The position numbers were made by a program, and so were the translations under genes. From Guadua angustifolia (lineage: Eukaryota > Streptophyta > Magnoliopsida > Poales > Poaceae): a DNA stretch of 64,000 bases. Positions 12,060 through 23,080 of this stretch are shown here, piece after piece. The notes beneath the pieces are model-generated. The model saw only the letters and a program-made list of their open reading frames with translations. It searched no databases and was not told the origin of the DNA. Numbering within the stretch: the first letter of the stretch is position 1; each line of letters begins with the position of its first letter. The stretch is from positions 4,534,182 to 4,598,181 of the forward strand of contig CM070518.1 of assembly GCA_036346375.1 (NCBI GenBank), given 5' to 3'.

Positions 12060-12321
12060 TCTCTCCCCCCCCCTCGACAAGCAGGTTGTCCTCAAGCTGC
12101 CAAGTAGGATAGCGGCGACGAAAATCTTCCACATCTTCCCAAGTAGCTGCCGAAGCCGGTTGATCTGCCCACTGAATGAGCACTTGGTGAACGCCACGGG
12201 CAAGCCTCATTTTGACCGCACGGGCAGGAGTAGCTTGGGCGGCACCAAAATGCATCAAGGCAGAGTGGTGGTGGTGCGGTGGAGTGCCCACAATTTCTTG
12301 AGAAGACCCACATGGAACACA
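11962..12321 (-). pseudogene. Gypsy 1 chromodomain and C-terminus
   Basis: The frame 12291-11962 contains VLIQWADQPASAATWED and FRRRYPTWQLEDNLL, the chromodomain that chromovirus integrases carry for chromatin targeting. A frameshift separates it from the integrase. The frame runs over the polypurine tract into the LTR, so pol overlaps the 3' LTR, as in the second gypsy element. Confidence 0.7.
12060..12078 (-). other. Polypurine tract of gypsy element 1
   Basis: On the minus strand a G-rich run GAGGGGGGGGGAGAGA directly precedes the LTR TGTTATG. This is the expected plus-strand primer of reverse transcription. Confidence 0.75.
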
Positions 12322-13461
12322 TCATGGAGACGCGCTTGCGGGCAATGCCAGTTTGTATGCCACCTCATTGATCACAGCCAAGACTTTGTAAGGGCCATAG
12401 TAGCGGGGGCGCAGCTTGCCTTTGGGTAGTGCTGGTAGCGATGCGGGAGCCCGATGGCGTACGCGCAACCATACCCTGTCCCCAATGGCAAATGATACTT
12501 GACGATGCCCGCGATCGTAGTATTTCTTAGCCACGGTTTGGGCCTGCAGCAATCTAGCTCGAACATCAGCCAAGAACAAATCTTTGTCCTCCATGGCGGC
12601 AACCACCGCGGGAACCCGACAATCCCCTGCTTCATATGACCGAATAGCCGGAGGGTCCCGGCCATAGACCACTTTGAATGGAGTCTCCTTCAGGGCTGAA
12701 TGGAAGGAGGTGTTGTAGATGAATTCAGCCCAAGGTAGCCATTTAAGCCACTGCCGAGGTCTGTCACCCGTCATGCACCAAAGATACATAGCTTTAGCTT
12801 TGTTGACGGCCTCCGTCTGACCGTCCGACTGCGGGTGAAATGCCGAACTCATATGGAGCTTGGTGCCTAAAAGCGTGAAGAGGGCCTGCCAAAAGGTAGA
12901 AGTGAACACCGAGTCGCGGTCGGAGACGATAGACGTGGGCACGCCATGTAGTCTCACAATGTCCGCGAAGAACGCTGCAGCCACGGATTCTGCTGAGTAT
13001 GGGTGCGCTAAGGCAATAAAGTGCGCATACTTGGAGAATCTGTCCACCACCGTTAGGATCACTGATTTGCCCCACACCTTAGGTAGGTGCTCGACGAAGT
13101 CCATGGAGATGTCGGACCATACCGTGGATGGCACAGGAAGGGGCAACAGCAGGCCGGACGGGTGGAGATGCTCCGTCTTGTTGCGCTGGCAGACCAAGCA
13201 GTGGCGGACGAAGTCTTGGATGGCCGCTCTGTCACGCGGCGTGTGGAAGTCTCTGCGGAACCTCCGCAAGGTCTTTTCGATGCCTTCGTGCGCTGTGTCA
13301 TGGACGCCCTGGAGCACTTTCTGTAGGAGCGTGGAACCCGGTGGAAGATAAAATTTGCAGCCATGAAGGAGGATGCCATCCACCACAGACCATGGAGGCC
13401 CGAGCGTGCCGTTAGCCACTTGAGCGGCCAGCGCTATGATCGTCGGGTCGCGCTCGGCCTC
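12322..13461 (-). pseudogene. Gypsy 1 integrase
   Basis: The frame 13419-12322 (365 codons) has the HHCC zinc domain (HDTAHEGIEKTLRR then CLVCQRNK), the DDE core (SMDFVE, VSDRDSVF, GQTEAVN) and a GPY/F-type PRYYGPYKVL block. It is in frame with the RNase H segment but cut from it by a TAG at 13464-13462, and it ends before the chromodomain. It inserts element cDNA; this copy cannot give an intact product. Confidence 0.88.
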
Positions 13462-13868
13462 CTATCGAAGGTCCCGGACGATGTCGAAGCTAGGCCCGGA
13501 GATGCCCATGAGGGCGCCCTCATCCATGTCGCGGCGTGAGAGAGCGTCGGCGACGATGTTGGTGCGGCCCGGCTTGTATTCGACGGTGAAGTCAAACCCC
13601 AGTAACTTACTCACCCACTGGTGCTGCGGGATCGTGGCAAGGCGTTGGTCCAACAAAAACTTTAGGCTGTAGTGATCCGTCTTGACGATGAACGGGCGCC
13701 CCCAGAGGTAGGGCCGCCAATGGCGGACGGCCTGGACGAGGCCGATCAGCTCGCGCTCGTATGCTGCAAGACCCCGGTGGCGTGGAGCCATTGGTCGGCT
13801 GAAGAAGGCCATGGGCCCGGCTTGTTAATGAAGCATCGCTCCGCAGCCGGCGCCCGAAGCGTCGCATT
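13462..13868 (-). pseudogene. Gypsy 1 RNase H segment
   Basis: The segment contains AYERELIGLVQAVRHWRPYL, KTDHYSLKFLL and TNIVADALSRR, the tether/RNase H signature following RT in Ty3/gypsy pol. It is joined to RT by a one-base frameshift near 13885-13890 and ends with an in-frame stop at 13462. Confidence 0.85.
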
Positions 13869-15929
13869 CTACCACGAATGGCAGGGTGAAATCGGCAGGG
13901 CGAGGACAGGCGCCGACGTCAGGGCCCCCTTTAAGGACTGGAAAGCCGCGTCGGCCTCCGGCGACCAAGCGAAACCATCCTTGCGAAGCAGAGCGGTGAG
14001 GGGAGCGGCCAGCGCTCCGTAGGCTTTGACGAACTTGCGGTAGTACCCCGCCAAGCCGAGGAAGCCGCGGAGGGCGCGCACCGTGCGCGGGGTCGGCCAG
14101 TCGACCACGGCCTGGACTTTGCCGGTATCCATAGCGACGCCGTCGCGGGAGATGACGTGTCCTAAATATGCGACAGAGGGCTCACCGAAGAAGCACTTAG
14201 ACTTTTTGAGGACGAGGTCATTGTCACGGAGCGCGGTGAAGATGGTGCGGACGTGCTGGAGATGCTCGGACCACGTCTTGCTGAAGATGAGGATGTCGTC
14301 GAAGAACACCAAGACAAAACGGCGCAGAAACGGCCGGAGCACCTCGTTCATCAAGGCTTGGAAAGTTGCCGGTGCGTTGGTCAGGCCAAAAGCCATGACC
14401 AGGAACTCGTAAAGGCCGTCATGGGTGCGGAAGGCCGTCTTCTCAATGTCGCCTAGGAACATCCTGACTTGATGATAGCCGGAGCGGAGGTCGAGCTTGG
14501 TGAAGTACTGGGCGTCGTGGAGTTCGTCGAGCAACTCATCCACGACCGGAATCGGAAACGTGTCCCGCACTGTCCACTCATTTAGGGCACGGTAGTCGAC
14601 GCAGAAACGCCAGGAGTCGTCAGCCTTCTTGACGAGCAGCACCGGAGACGAGAAGGCGAACGTGCTGCGACGGATGATTCCGCGGTCCAGCATGTCCGTG
14701 CACTGACGCTCGAGCTCGTCCTTGTGCATGGCGGGGTAGCGGTATGGGCGGACGGCGACGGGAGGCGTTCCTGGCAAAAGATGAATGCGGTGGTCGCATG
14801 GCCGTGGAGGAGGGAGCCCACGCGGCTCAGTGAAGAGGGCGTCAAACTCCTGGAGGAGAGCGGGCATGAGGTCTAAGCCCAATACCGCAAGTTGGTGGAG
14901 TCGTGGAGGACTGCCCAACCCCTGCCAACGGACTTTGTGGTCGCGGAGCCAGAACTGCATCGTGAGGGTGCCGAAATCCCATAGGATCGGCCCTAGGGTC
15001 GCCAACCACCCGGTGCCGAGCACAAGGTCGTAACCGACGAGTGGCAGCACGAAGACTTCCTCACGGAACAGCTCGTCGTAGATGGAGAAGGTGGCGCCTT
15101 CATAGACCCCTAGGCACGAGATCCGTTCCCCATTGGCCACCGTTGCCTGCAGCCCGGCTCTGGAATCGTAGGGAGCGCCTGTGCGTGCCGCGGCGGCTGC
15201 CGAGATGAAGTTGTGGGATGATCCGGAGTCGAGGAGGGCATGGAAAGTGACAGCGCCCCAGTGCACCAGCACTTGCATCGTGCGGCAGGTGCGGACCCCT
15301 GAGATAGCGTGGAGGGAGATCACGCGGAGCTCGGCGTCGGTGGTGATGTCGGGGAGGTCGTCGTCTCTGGCGTAGGTCATCTCCATGACGAAGAGCTGCT
15401 TGCAGAGCCGATTGTGGCCGCGGACGTACTTCTCGTCGCAGTTGAAGCAAAGGCCCTGTCGGCGGCGTTCATCCATCTCAGATGGCATGAGGCGGTGGCT
15501 CGGGCGGCCGCTGTTGACCACCGCGCTGATGCCCGTGGGGGCGTTGCTAGACGGTGGCGGCGGAAGAACTGGCAGCTGGGGTGTGGGCAGAATGCCCCGG
15601 CGCTGCGGCCTGGCCGCCATGAGCACTTGCTCCCGCCGCTCATATGCCCGAGCCACGCTGATGGCGACCTCCAGAGACATCGGGTTTTGTAGCTGCACGT
15701 CGATGCTGAGAGGTTCTTGGAGGCCGACCATGAACATCTGGACTTGTTGAGGCTCCGTGAGAGGACCCGCACGCGCCAGCAACTCCATGAACCGCTCGCT
15801 GTACTCCGCGACGGTGCTTGTGCGGCGGTAGGCAGCGAGTTCACCCATGGGATTGGCGCGGAGGGGCAGCCCGAAACGGGTGTTGAGCAGCTCCGCGAAA
15901 CGTCGCCAGGACGGTGTGCCTTCCTCTCA
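13869..15929 (-). pseudogene. Gypsy 1 gag C-terminus, protease and reverse transcriptase
   Basis: The 659-codon frame (first Met at 15848) begins in gag (YSERFMELLARAG) and has a zinc knuckle CFNCDEKYVRGH, aspartic protease ALLDSGSSHNF, RT motifs FTKLDLRSGYHQV and FFDDILIFS, and thumb GFLGLAGYYRKF. FFDD in place of YxDD is normal in this clade. It is cut off from the gag start by adjacent stops TAG-TGA (15932-15927) and frameshifted at its end. Confidence 0.88.
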
Positions 15930-16625
15930 CTAGAGATGCATGTACCATTGTTGAGCGGGGCCATCCATGTTGAAAGACGCCATCCAGACCTTCTCCTCCT
16001 CCATGATGCGCTGCTGGAAGAAGAAAGACTCACACTTGTTGATGAAGAGGGGATCCGTCTTCCCGTCGAACTTGGGGAAGTCCAGCTTGTGGAAGCGAGG
16101 GGGGCGATTGGCAGGATGCCCGACCCCTAGGGCGCCGTTGCACCCGCCATCGTTGCACGAAGCGATGATGGCATTGTTGTTGCGCTCTGGCAGGTCAAGC
16201 CGAGGGGGCCGAGGGGTCCAGCGATGGTCACCCGCTTCCTCTGTTTCGCGGCTGCCTCGCCCATCCTCCCGACCAGATCGCATTCCCCCGCCCGCTATGT
16301 CCTGGCGTCGCAGAGCAGCACCACTCAGAGGATGCGCCAGGCCGCCCCCACGTCGCAGCAGGTCTCCTCCCACGGGATAAGCCATGCCGTTGACCGGGTG
16401 CGAGGGTCCTCCGCCCAAGATGCCGCCATTCCGCCATGCGTGGCCCGAGCCGCCCGTCGATCCCCGCCCCGTCTGCGGATCGGACGCCAAGTCGTCGCCA
16501 GGAGCTTTGGGTGAGTGCGCCGCCTGCAAAAATTCGGCTAGCGAATTCTCCATTCTGGCCAGGGAAGCCTTGATTTCTTCCACAGAGGTCTCCAGTTTTG
16601 TGATACGTTCTTCACTGGTTCCCAT
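15930..16625 (-). pseudogene. Gypsy 1 gag N-terminus
   Basis: The likely gag start is the ATG at 16625-16623, 17 bases inside the PBS. The frame shows a coiled-coil-like ERITKLETSVEEIKASLARM, a low-complexity Gly/Arg/Pro linker and a conserved FHKLDFPKFDGKTDPL capsid entry. It ends at two adjacent stops in a place where related gags continue. Confidence 0.75.
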
Positions 16626-16641
16626 TGTCGCAGGAATGCTT

Positions 16642-16654
16642 GGCTCGATACCAA
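16642..16654 (-). other. Primer binding site of gypsy element 1
   Basis: The minus strand reads TTGGTATCGAGCC, close to the tRNA-iMet complement TGGTATCAGAGC. It lies two bases inside the LTR-like block beginning TGTTGCG at 16657. Confidence 0.7.
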
Positions 16655-16656
16655 TT

Positions 16657-17087
16657 TGTTGCGACTTCGAAGGCTCGAACCGAGTCGTTGTCCGTGTCGA
16701 GGCTTCATTGGGAAGAGGAAGAAGTCGCCGTGAGGACAAGCGGCAGAGCACAATGATGCACGCCACCGGTGGTTGTCGACGGCAGCGCCAGAGAGGTAAG
16801 GGGATAGAGTAGGTTTGGTGGTACTCAAAACGTACCTTTTCTATCTGGCTTTTATTCTCTTTATATAGTACTCAGCATACAACTTGAGGTTTAGAAAGGA
16901 AATTCTTTAACGTAAGGGAATAAGACTCAACTAAGGAAATAAAGGACTAATAGATAAGGCATACTCCGAATCGTGCTGGACCTAGGAGATCACCTTGATC
17001 TTCTCCTAATTCGGCACCTGATCTGGCGCCTTCTCTTTCCTATTCTTTCTATAGTAAACTCTATCTAATATGTTGTTTGGCACAACA
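16657..17087 (-). repeat. 5' LTR-like end of gypsy element 1, unlike its 3' LTR
   Basis: A 431-bp block begins TGTTGCG next to the PBS and ends CACAACA; on the minus strand ACTATATAAAG is a TATA box. Position and borders fit an LTR, but by eye its body does not match 11701-12059. The outer border is therefore less certain. Confidence 0.55.
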
Positions 17088-17327
17088 CACAAGACCCCAT
17101 GAAAGCATGAGTCAAATTGTACGGAACTTCACTGGAACAGAGAATTGTTTAAAACAGTTGTTTGTCCCTTACCAAACGAATCCATGCTTATCAACACCTT
17201 TTAAAAGAACCATTCTTGAAGAACTGCACATAAATTATTATATTAACAGCAGAAAAATTAGTATTCAAATACAAGTGGTAAATAGCTTAGTAAGCTGAAA
17301 GGAACATTTAAAGAAATAGAACCATAC

Positions 17328-18003
17328 AGTTTTCCCTCCTTATTGACAATTGTTAAAGCCATAGCATTTGGCACACGCAGGCCAGCAGCAACTGCTTCAT
17401 CAAGCCATCCACGGAACTACATACAAAGAAACATTCATCAGAAGACAGAAGAACATAATGTTATTGAAAAAAAGGCTAATTGCTTCAAGTTGATCGTACT
17501 TGGTCAAATGGATCAGGCATCACTTGATTCTCAAGAAGTTTAGGGGAAATAAAATTTTCCCTCAAGAGATGAAATATCAACTGATGGGGCTTTTCCAATT
17601 CTCACACACATCGAGGTGCCAGGATACGGAGGAAGCTGAAGTCCATATTTGCTCGAAATAGGTGGCGGAACAAACCTAACCCCCAAGAAAATGGTGTGGA
17701 CTAGTAAATTTTTTCGCGCAGAGCTTTGGAGCAGTGAATGATACCTAGACATATCGCAATAACTTGAGAATTGAAATTTGGCATGGTTAAACAGCAATCT
17801 CTTATGTTGATACATGAATTCCAATCCTGAAATCTTCTAAATAAGATGTTAACCAGCATATCAGGTTTAATCCCTCCTCCATTGACATCTCCCTCTTTAA
17901 CATGTCACCCAGAAGGGATATCAACCGAAACAATTGCCGGTCGTTTAGCTGAATTGTCAATGATACATAATGAAACAAGCCTTTGGATAAGATCATCAAA
18001 CAA
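17328..18003 (-). pseudogene. PPOX1: PPOX1/PDX3-like pseudogene, later exons
   Basis: Minus-strand exon remnants lie at about 18003-17854 (FDDLIQRLVSL...VSVDIPSG, GDVNGGGIKPDMLV), 17744-17500 (TAPKLCAKKF, SKYGLQLPPYPGTSMCVRIG) and 17416-17328 (WLDEAVAAGLRVPNAM). These match the end of the NAD(P)H-hydrate epimerase domain and the start of the pyridoxamine-phosphate oxidase domain of the plant vitamin B6 salvage enzyme. Lesions: TGG to TGA at the Trp after PSG (17907-17905), single-base insertions near 17677 and 17562. The catalytic oxidase exons that should follow are absent; the gypsy element lies 240 bases further on. The 5' exons are at 38442-39906. Confidence 0.82.
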
Positions 18004-18121
18004 AGTTTCCAAAAACAAAGTTTTAATTAAAAGTAATGGCAAATGCAGTTGGTCTAAGTCAGGAACAAAATCACATATTCTGTGAATTCAATACAATTCA
18101 ATTTACGCCAAAATATTATAG

Positions 18122-18260
18122 TGTTATCACGGCGTCGCCTAGGCGACGCCTAGTCGACGCCTAGGCGTCCCAGCGGCCGGAGTGGGACGCCTGGGCCAGC
18201 CGCCTCGACTGGAAGGAGTTAGGCGGCCGCCTAGTCATCTAGGCGTCACGGTGGACGACT
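18122..18260. repeat. GC-rich palindrome cluster, CGCCTAGGCG type
   Basis: GTCGCCTAGGCGACGCC, GTCGACGCCTAGGCG and GGCGGCCGCCTAG are interleaved self-complementary words. Related words occur at 36755-36830 and 38050-38090. They look like the subterminal region of a DNA transposon whose other end may be near 38095. No target duplication was identified. Confidence 0.5.
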
Positions 18261-18779
18261 GGGTGTGGCGGCGGAAGCAGTGAGGCGGGCCGAGTGTGAT
18301 GGCTGATGAGGATAAGTGAGAAGGTTCCGAACCTGATGCTTCTCCGCGGCCACCTCGGTCGTCCCCGACTCGTCGCTTCGCTCAACCACCAGAAGACACT
18401 GCAGGTGTCGTGCCGTCGGCCGATCTTCATGACGCGATCGGCTTCCCCACCTCCGGGCCAGCGCCGTCCATGGGCAGCCAACCTCCGATCGCCTGTCGCC
18501 AGCGACCGTCGCGCTCGCGCCCACTCATCCTCCGGCTCTCGTCGTCCGCCCGAGCCGCTTAGTCTCACGCGACAAGCAATACACCTGATCGGACTCCAAG
18601 GAAATCTCACAAGTGGATTTGAATCCAGCTTTGGCTCCCGCCCGGACCGTTCGGAATACAAGAAATGGGAATGGGATTGAGAGGGATTAGGATATTAATG
18701 CAGGGTTGTTTGGATTGTGGAAAATAAAGTGTGGGAATGGCATTGGGATAGGAGATATGATAAATTTAAACATTGTATC
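18261..18779. other. No recognised gene; left flank of the copia element
   Basis: A GC-rich segment (about 18300-18660) is open on both strands but shows no family resemblance. AT-rich sequence follows up to the copia LTR. It may belong to the same DNA element as the palindromes to its left. Confidence 0.35.
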
Positions 18780-18993
18780 TGTTGAGAAGCCTTACTACCG
18801 GGTGTAGTTCAGGGTTTTTCAACAGATATAATATAGCGAATAGAGAGGCAGAGTGTACGGAGGAACGGGAATTCTTTATTGCTTTCTCTCGTGTGTACAA
18901 TAAGGTGGGACCCCTCCTCTATTTATAGCCTCTATCTAGGGTTTCGGCAAACAGGCCATTATGGGTCTTCGTGGGCTTTAGGGTTTCTTAACA
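18780..18993 (-). repeat. 3' LTR of the copia element
   Basis: 214 bp, from TGTTGAGAAGCC to GGGTTTCTTAACA. It shares ACCGGGTGTAGT, AATATAGCGAATAGAGAG and TACGGAGGAACGGGAATTC with the block at 35821. On the minus strand GGCTATAAATAGAGG is its TATA region, and a purine-rich AAGGGGGAG abuts its inner edge. Confidence 0.8.
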
Positions 18994-19276
18994 CTCCCCC
19001 TTAGGCCTTTTGCTGCGAGATGCATATGCCTCATCAAAACTCCAGAAAAACCCAGTAGGAAAAATACTTGGAGAAAGAGTACACAGCATACGCTTGCTAT
19101 GTTGCACGAATTGCCTCATCAAAAACCTTACGTGAGAAACTTCCGTGAAAACTCACTAAGGAAAAAGGAGTACAATTCACCAAAACTTCAATGCTAATCT
19201 TCGAGATCAATGTTAGGTACTTAAACTTCATGTTCAAGATTTATTTAGGTGTATGTGAAATATCTCCTCCTGAAAT

Positions 19277-20159
19277 CTACACTTCTCTAAGTCTCATCAT
19301 CCCAATTCCTTTAACGCACCTTTCAAAAGTAGATGCTGGGAGTAACTTAGTGAATAAATCTGCGAGATTTTCACATGACTTAGTATGTAGTACCTTAATC
19401 TCGTTCATCTTATGCAATTCATGAGCATAGAAAAACTTGGGGTTGATATGCTTCGTGAGATTGCTTTTCACATATTCCATCTGTACTTGAGCAACACAAG
19501 CTGCATTGTCTTCGTAGATAATCGTGGGAGATTGTTTAATGTTCAAACCACATGACTTCTGGATGTGGTGAACCATTCTTCGAAGCCATACACATTCACG
19601 GGAGGCTTCATACAAGGCAATGATTTTCGAGTGGTTTGTCAACGTTGAGACAAGAGTCTGCTTAGACGACTTCTAGGAAACCGTTGTTCCTCCACAAAGG
19701 AAAACATATCCCGTTTGGGACTTTCCAGTATGCGGATCCGATAGGTACCCAGCATCGGCATAACCGACCAAGCTTAGTTCATTCATATTTCTATAGAATA
19801 GGCCGACGTCCTTGCTTCCTTATAGGTAATGGAGGATGTCCTTAACCCCTTTCAATGCCTTTTGGTGGGTTCTGCGCTGTACTGGGATAGTAGATTCACG
19901 GCGAACGCAATGTCCGATCTGGTGCTATTTGCAAGATACATGAGCGCTCCAATTGCACTCAGATATGGGAATTCCGCTCCCAGGACTTCCTCCCCCTCTT
20001 CTCTAGGCCTGTATGGATCTTGGTCTACTTGGAGTGACCTTCCGACCATTGGGGTTTTCGCAGGATATGATTTTTCAAAACCAAATCTTTCCAACACTTT
20101 CTGCGTGTAGGCTGATTGATGTATCAAGATTCCTCCTTGGACATGTTCAAGCTGCAAGC
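19277..20159 (-). pseudogene. Copia pol: RT C-terminus and RNase H
   Basis: The frame 20157-19852 (QLEHVQGGILIHQSAY, KTPMVGRSL, YLSAIGALMYLANSTRSDI) is the end of copia RT. The frame 19642-19277 (YEDNAACVAQVQ, TKHINPKFF, NLADLFTKLLP) is the end of RNase H. Frameshifts and a stop separate them. The upstream RT half is at 30951-31986, across the nested insertion, and the CLGL/QLEH junction continues precisely once one CAAGC duplicate is removed. Confidence 0.85.
20155..20159. other. Target-site duplication CAAGC (left copy)
   Basis: CAAGC precedes the LTR TGTAGGG here and follows the LTR end TTACA at 30946-30950. It marks the insertion of the Sirevirus-like element into the copia RT. Confidence 0.9.
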
Positions 20160-20744
20160 TGTAGGGTCGAGGATGCGCCTAGAGGGGGGGTGAATAGGCG
20201 TTTTACGAAATTAATCGCTTACTAAAATCGATCGCTCTAATCAACCCCTATGTCAAAACCTAATCAAAGATATATGCGGAAGCGACAAATAGGTTTTGAC
20301 AATTAAAGCCTAAATCAACTAGGCTCACTAGTGCACTTAACTAAATTATGTCTCTACACAAGAATTGCTAAATTTATCAACTAAATAATACTAAGCAATT
20401 CTAATTCAAGCAATCAATAATATGCAAAAGGTAAATACTTGAATGTAAAGAGACAAGGGACAACCGATGTTTTTCCGTGGTGTTTGGAGACTTGCGGTCT
20501 CCCTAGTCCACGTTGAGGCAAGCCCACACTTGGACCGACTCGCTCGAGCACCGCCTCTTTCCACTAGTCGTGGTTTTTCACGCTATGCCGTAGGCTCAAC
20601 CCGAACCTTCACAAACTTCGCCGGGCTTCTCACAACCTTGAGAGCTCCCGCGCACGACGCCTACGCCGTCTAGGAGTCGGCAACCTCCAAGAGTAATAAG
20701 CCACTCCTTGCTTAAACTTCACCGAGCACAACAAATGCGCTCCG

Positions 20745-22110
20745 GCGATCACCAAGTGCAACACATGCACAAGGACCTCACTCAAGTGCAACACATGCAC
20801 AAGAGCTCACTCAAACCACTCCTAATTGCAACACATGCAATTAGCTCACTCTTAAGCTCAAGAGGCAAAGGGAGAAAGAGCAACACATGCAACACTTCAC
20901 CCAAACACTCAATAACACTAGCAACCCCTGCCCCAAGCCCCCCAAGGGGGTATTTATAGCCCCCCACAAGAAAACTAGCCGTTTGGGGGCGAAACGGGCA
21001 AAAGTCAGCAAAATCCGGTCCAACCAGGCCTCGGCCGGTCCGACCGGCCCTCACATGCCAACGGCCGAAAAGCGGTTACGGCCGGTCGCAGACCGCTTCG
21101 GCCGGTCGATCGCCCGCCGGCCGTCGCCTGCCAACCAAAACCAGAAAAACAACCCTCTGGAAAATCAGATCAGAAGGCCGGCGGTCCGATCAAGACGCTT
21201 GGTCCGACGGACCGGCCGGTCCGACCGCCCTCACGCCCGTCCCGACCGAGCCAGGGCGGTCACACCGCCTGGCGGTCTCGGCACCGATTTTTCATGCGAC
21301 CTCTTTCCGAAGATCCAAAAGCTATTCTTTGAGCCCAAGGATGATCAACACATGATCATTTACCGTGCAAAACACATTTGCACCAAATCAACCCATGCTC
21401 AAAGAATTCAAACCAAATTGCAAAAACACATTTCGCAATCAACTCAAAATCTATTTGCAAAGCGATTAAGCAAATCAAACTCGAGTTTATGAGATTAATC
21501 CCCTAGCCATGTGAAGGTCAACACGAGACCCAGTCAACTTGCCAACACCGTTGCAAGCCCTACTCACATGCTCTCGAATTCGGACTCATAAACTTCAGGT
21601 TTATTCACGACAACTGAACTTGCAAATAACGCAATAAACACATTTCATGCTTGAGCACTACTCTTTGCAACACATGCAAAAGTCTAGCTCCAAGCAACAT
21701 TAAATCAAGGTGCATGAACTCTCTAATTGCAACACATGCAATTCTCTAGTTCAATGCAACCACAAATCAAACTTCGACTAAAACCAAAACCATACGTATG
21801 AGCTCTTTACTACAACACATGCAAGCCTCTAGCTCCATACAAACACACAACATAAAATCATGCTTGAGCTCTCTCCTTTTGCAACACATGCAAAACTTAG
21901 CTCCAAGCAACCACACGGTTTTATAAAGATTTGTTTTGCGAACAAAGCATGAAGCTTCAACTAATGCAACACATGCAAAAGTGAACTTCACGCAAAAGCC
22001 AACGCATTAGCTTATCCTATTTGCAACACATGTGAATCAAAGCATAATGCGAAAACCAAATACAACCAATCATAAGTTTAACCCATTCGCAACACATGCC
22101 AAATGGTTAA
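20745..22110. repeat. Dispersed GCAACACATGC motif array in the LTR
   Basis: CAACACATG occurs at least a dozen times, often as TTGCAACACATGCAA, which is near-palindromic. It is spaced irregularly by about 25-110 bases, and the array recurs in the other LTR (about 28610-29970). This regular reuse in otherwise nonrepetitive DNA suggests a cis element or recursive local duplication. Confidence 0.75.
21005..21270. repeat. GGTCCGACC palindrome cluster upstream of LTR TATA
   Basis: Words such as GGCCGGTCCGACCGGCC, GCGGTTACGGCCGGTCG and GACCGGCCGGTCCGACC repeat. A related cluster is at 28870-29120, and a smaller one lies inside the element at 24730-24815. Repeated palindromes in the LTR ahead of the promoter are an established feature of Sireviruses. 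Confidence 0.75.
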
Positions 22111-23080
22111 CCCTCATGCAAAAGCCAAATCCAAATGGTTTGAGCTCGAGTGAACGCGGAATGAGATCACCAACACATGATGAAGCTCAAGCAAAGGGAA
22201 CGACCCCTCTTAATAGCACGGCGATAAAACCTTAGACTCAAATACTACAAAGTCCTTAGCCTATCTAATTATACCTTCGCCGCCGCGCACAAGCAATCCC
22301 CTTTGGGGTCTTTATGATCTTCGCATATTTGCTCCCCCGGGATATCCACTCGACTCCACTTCGGGATCCACTCTTGACGCCCATCAACTCATGATGTCGT
22401 CCTTGTCCCGTTCTCATCATCTCATCCATCTTTGGACCTAACTCAATCACAACTCATAAAATAGTTAGTCCAAGATGCATGGTTGTCTCAATTATCTTTT
22501 GCACTCCATTAACACATAATGGATGCCTCTAGATCAATTGAGCACAACCTAAATCAATTGAAATGATTTAATTGTGTCTTAAGTACAATAATGCAACTCA
22601 TGCTTTATTATACTTAAGAACTATTCATTGTCCTCAATTAATCACAAAACACCATCAACACATGATGAAGTGTTCTTTAACGATTAACAAGACAAATGAA
22701 CTCAATTTAAATTATCATTTAAATTGACTCTTCAAGTTAGAGTGTGAACTCCCCCTAGATATGTACATCCATGTAATATATGGATTGGGAAACATGATGC
22801 ACATTTTGTGGTTAATATAATGGGGACATTCATACTTTAACTTGAATCCAAAGTGTGTAATTAATACTATAATGAATATGCATACATACCTCGGGTTTTC
22901 AATTTTTCAATGCTATGAGGCTAAACAAAGATATTCTAAACGAACATGTTAGTCTCGATATAAGATTGTCATTAATAACACTATCGCATTAGGGATAAAC
23001 TCAATATTGGATTTGTCATTAACACAAGATTAGATTTGTCATTAACACCAAAACCATAACTAATGAAGGTTGAACTTACA

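Larger units (their letters stand above)
11701..17087 (-). mobile_element. Degenerate chromodomain Ty3/gypsy LTR retrotransposon
   Basis: An element of about 5.4 kb reads right to left: LTR-like end (16657-17087), tRNA-Met-type PBS, gag with a CX2C zinc knuckle, protease, reverse transcriptase, RNase H, integrase, chromodomain, polypurine tract, LTR (11701-12059). The order RT-RNase H-integrase and the C-terminal chromodomain define a chromovirus. Small size and short LTRs suggest the Reina clade, which is inference. Several stops and frameshifts make it non-functional. The two terminal blocks do not look alike and flanking 5-mers do not match, so it may be a recombinant. Confidence 0.85.
20160..23080 (-). 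repeat. 3' LTR of the Sirevirus-like element
   Basis: 2921 bp, from TGTAGGGTCGAGG to GAACTTACA. It contains a CAACACATG motif array, a GC-rich block of GGTCCGACC palindromes (about 21005-21270) and, on the minus strand, GGCTATAAATACCCCC (about 20960-20945), a likely promoter TATA box. No real coding region was seen. Confidence 0.92.

Noticed and set aside
12860..16812. Numerous plus-strand ORFs opposite the gypsy pol (for example 15717-16130)
   Set aside because: Shadow frames of GC-rich minus-strand retroelement coding DNA.
18306..18680. 124-codon plus-strand Arg/Ser-rich ORF
   Set aside because: GC-rich DNA open on both strands, no recognised domain, lies in probable transposon DNA.
20745..22110. 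CAACACATG array as a CRISPR-like array
   Set aside because: Spacing and repeat length are irregular, it lies in an LTR of a plant retrotransposon, and no cas genes exist.
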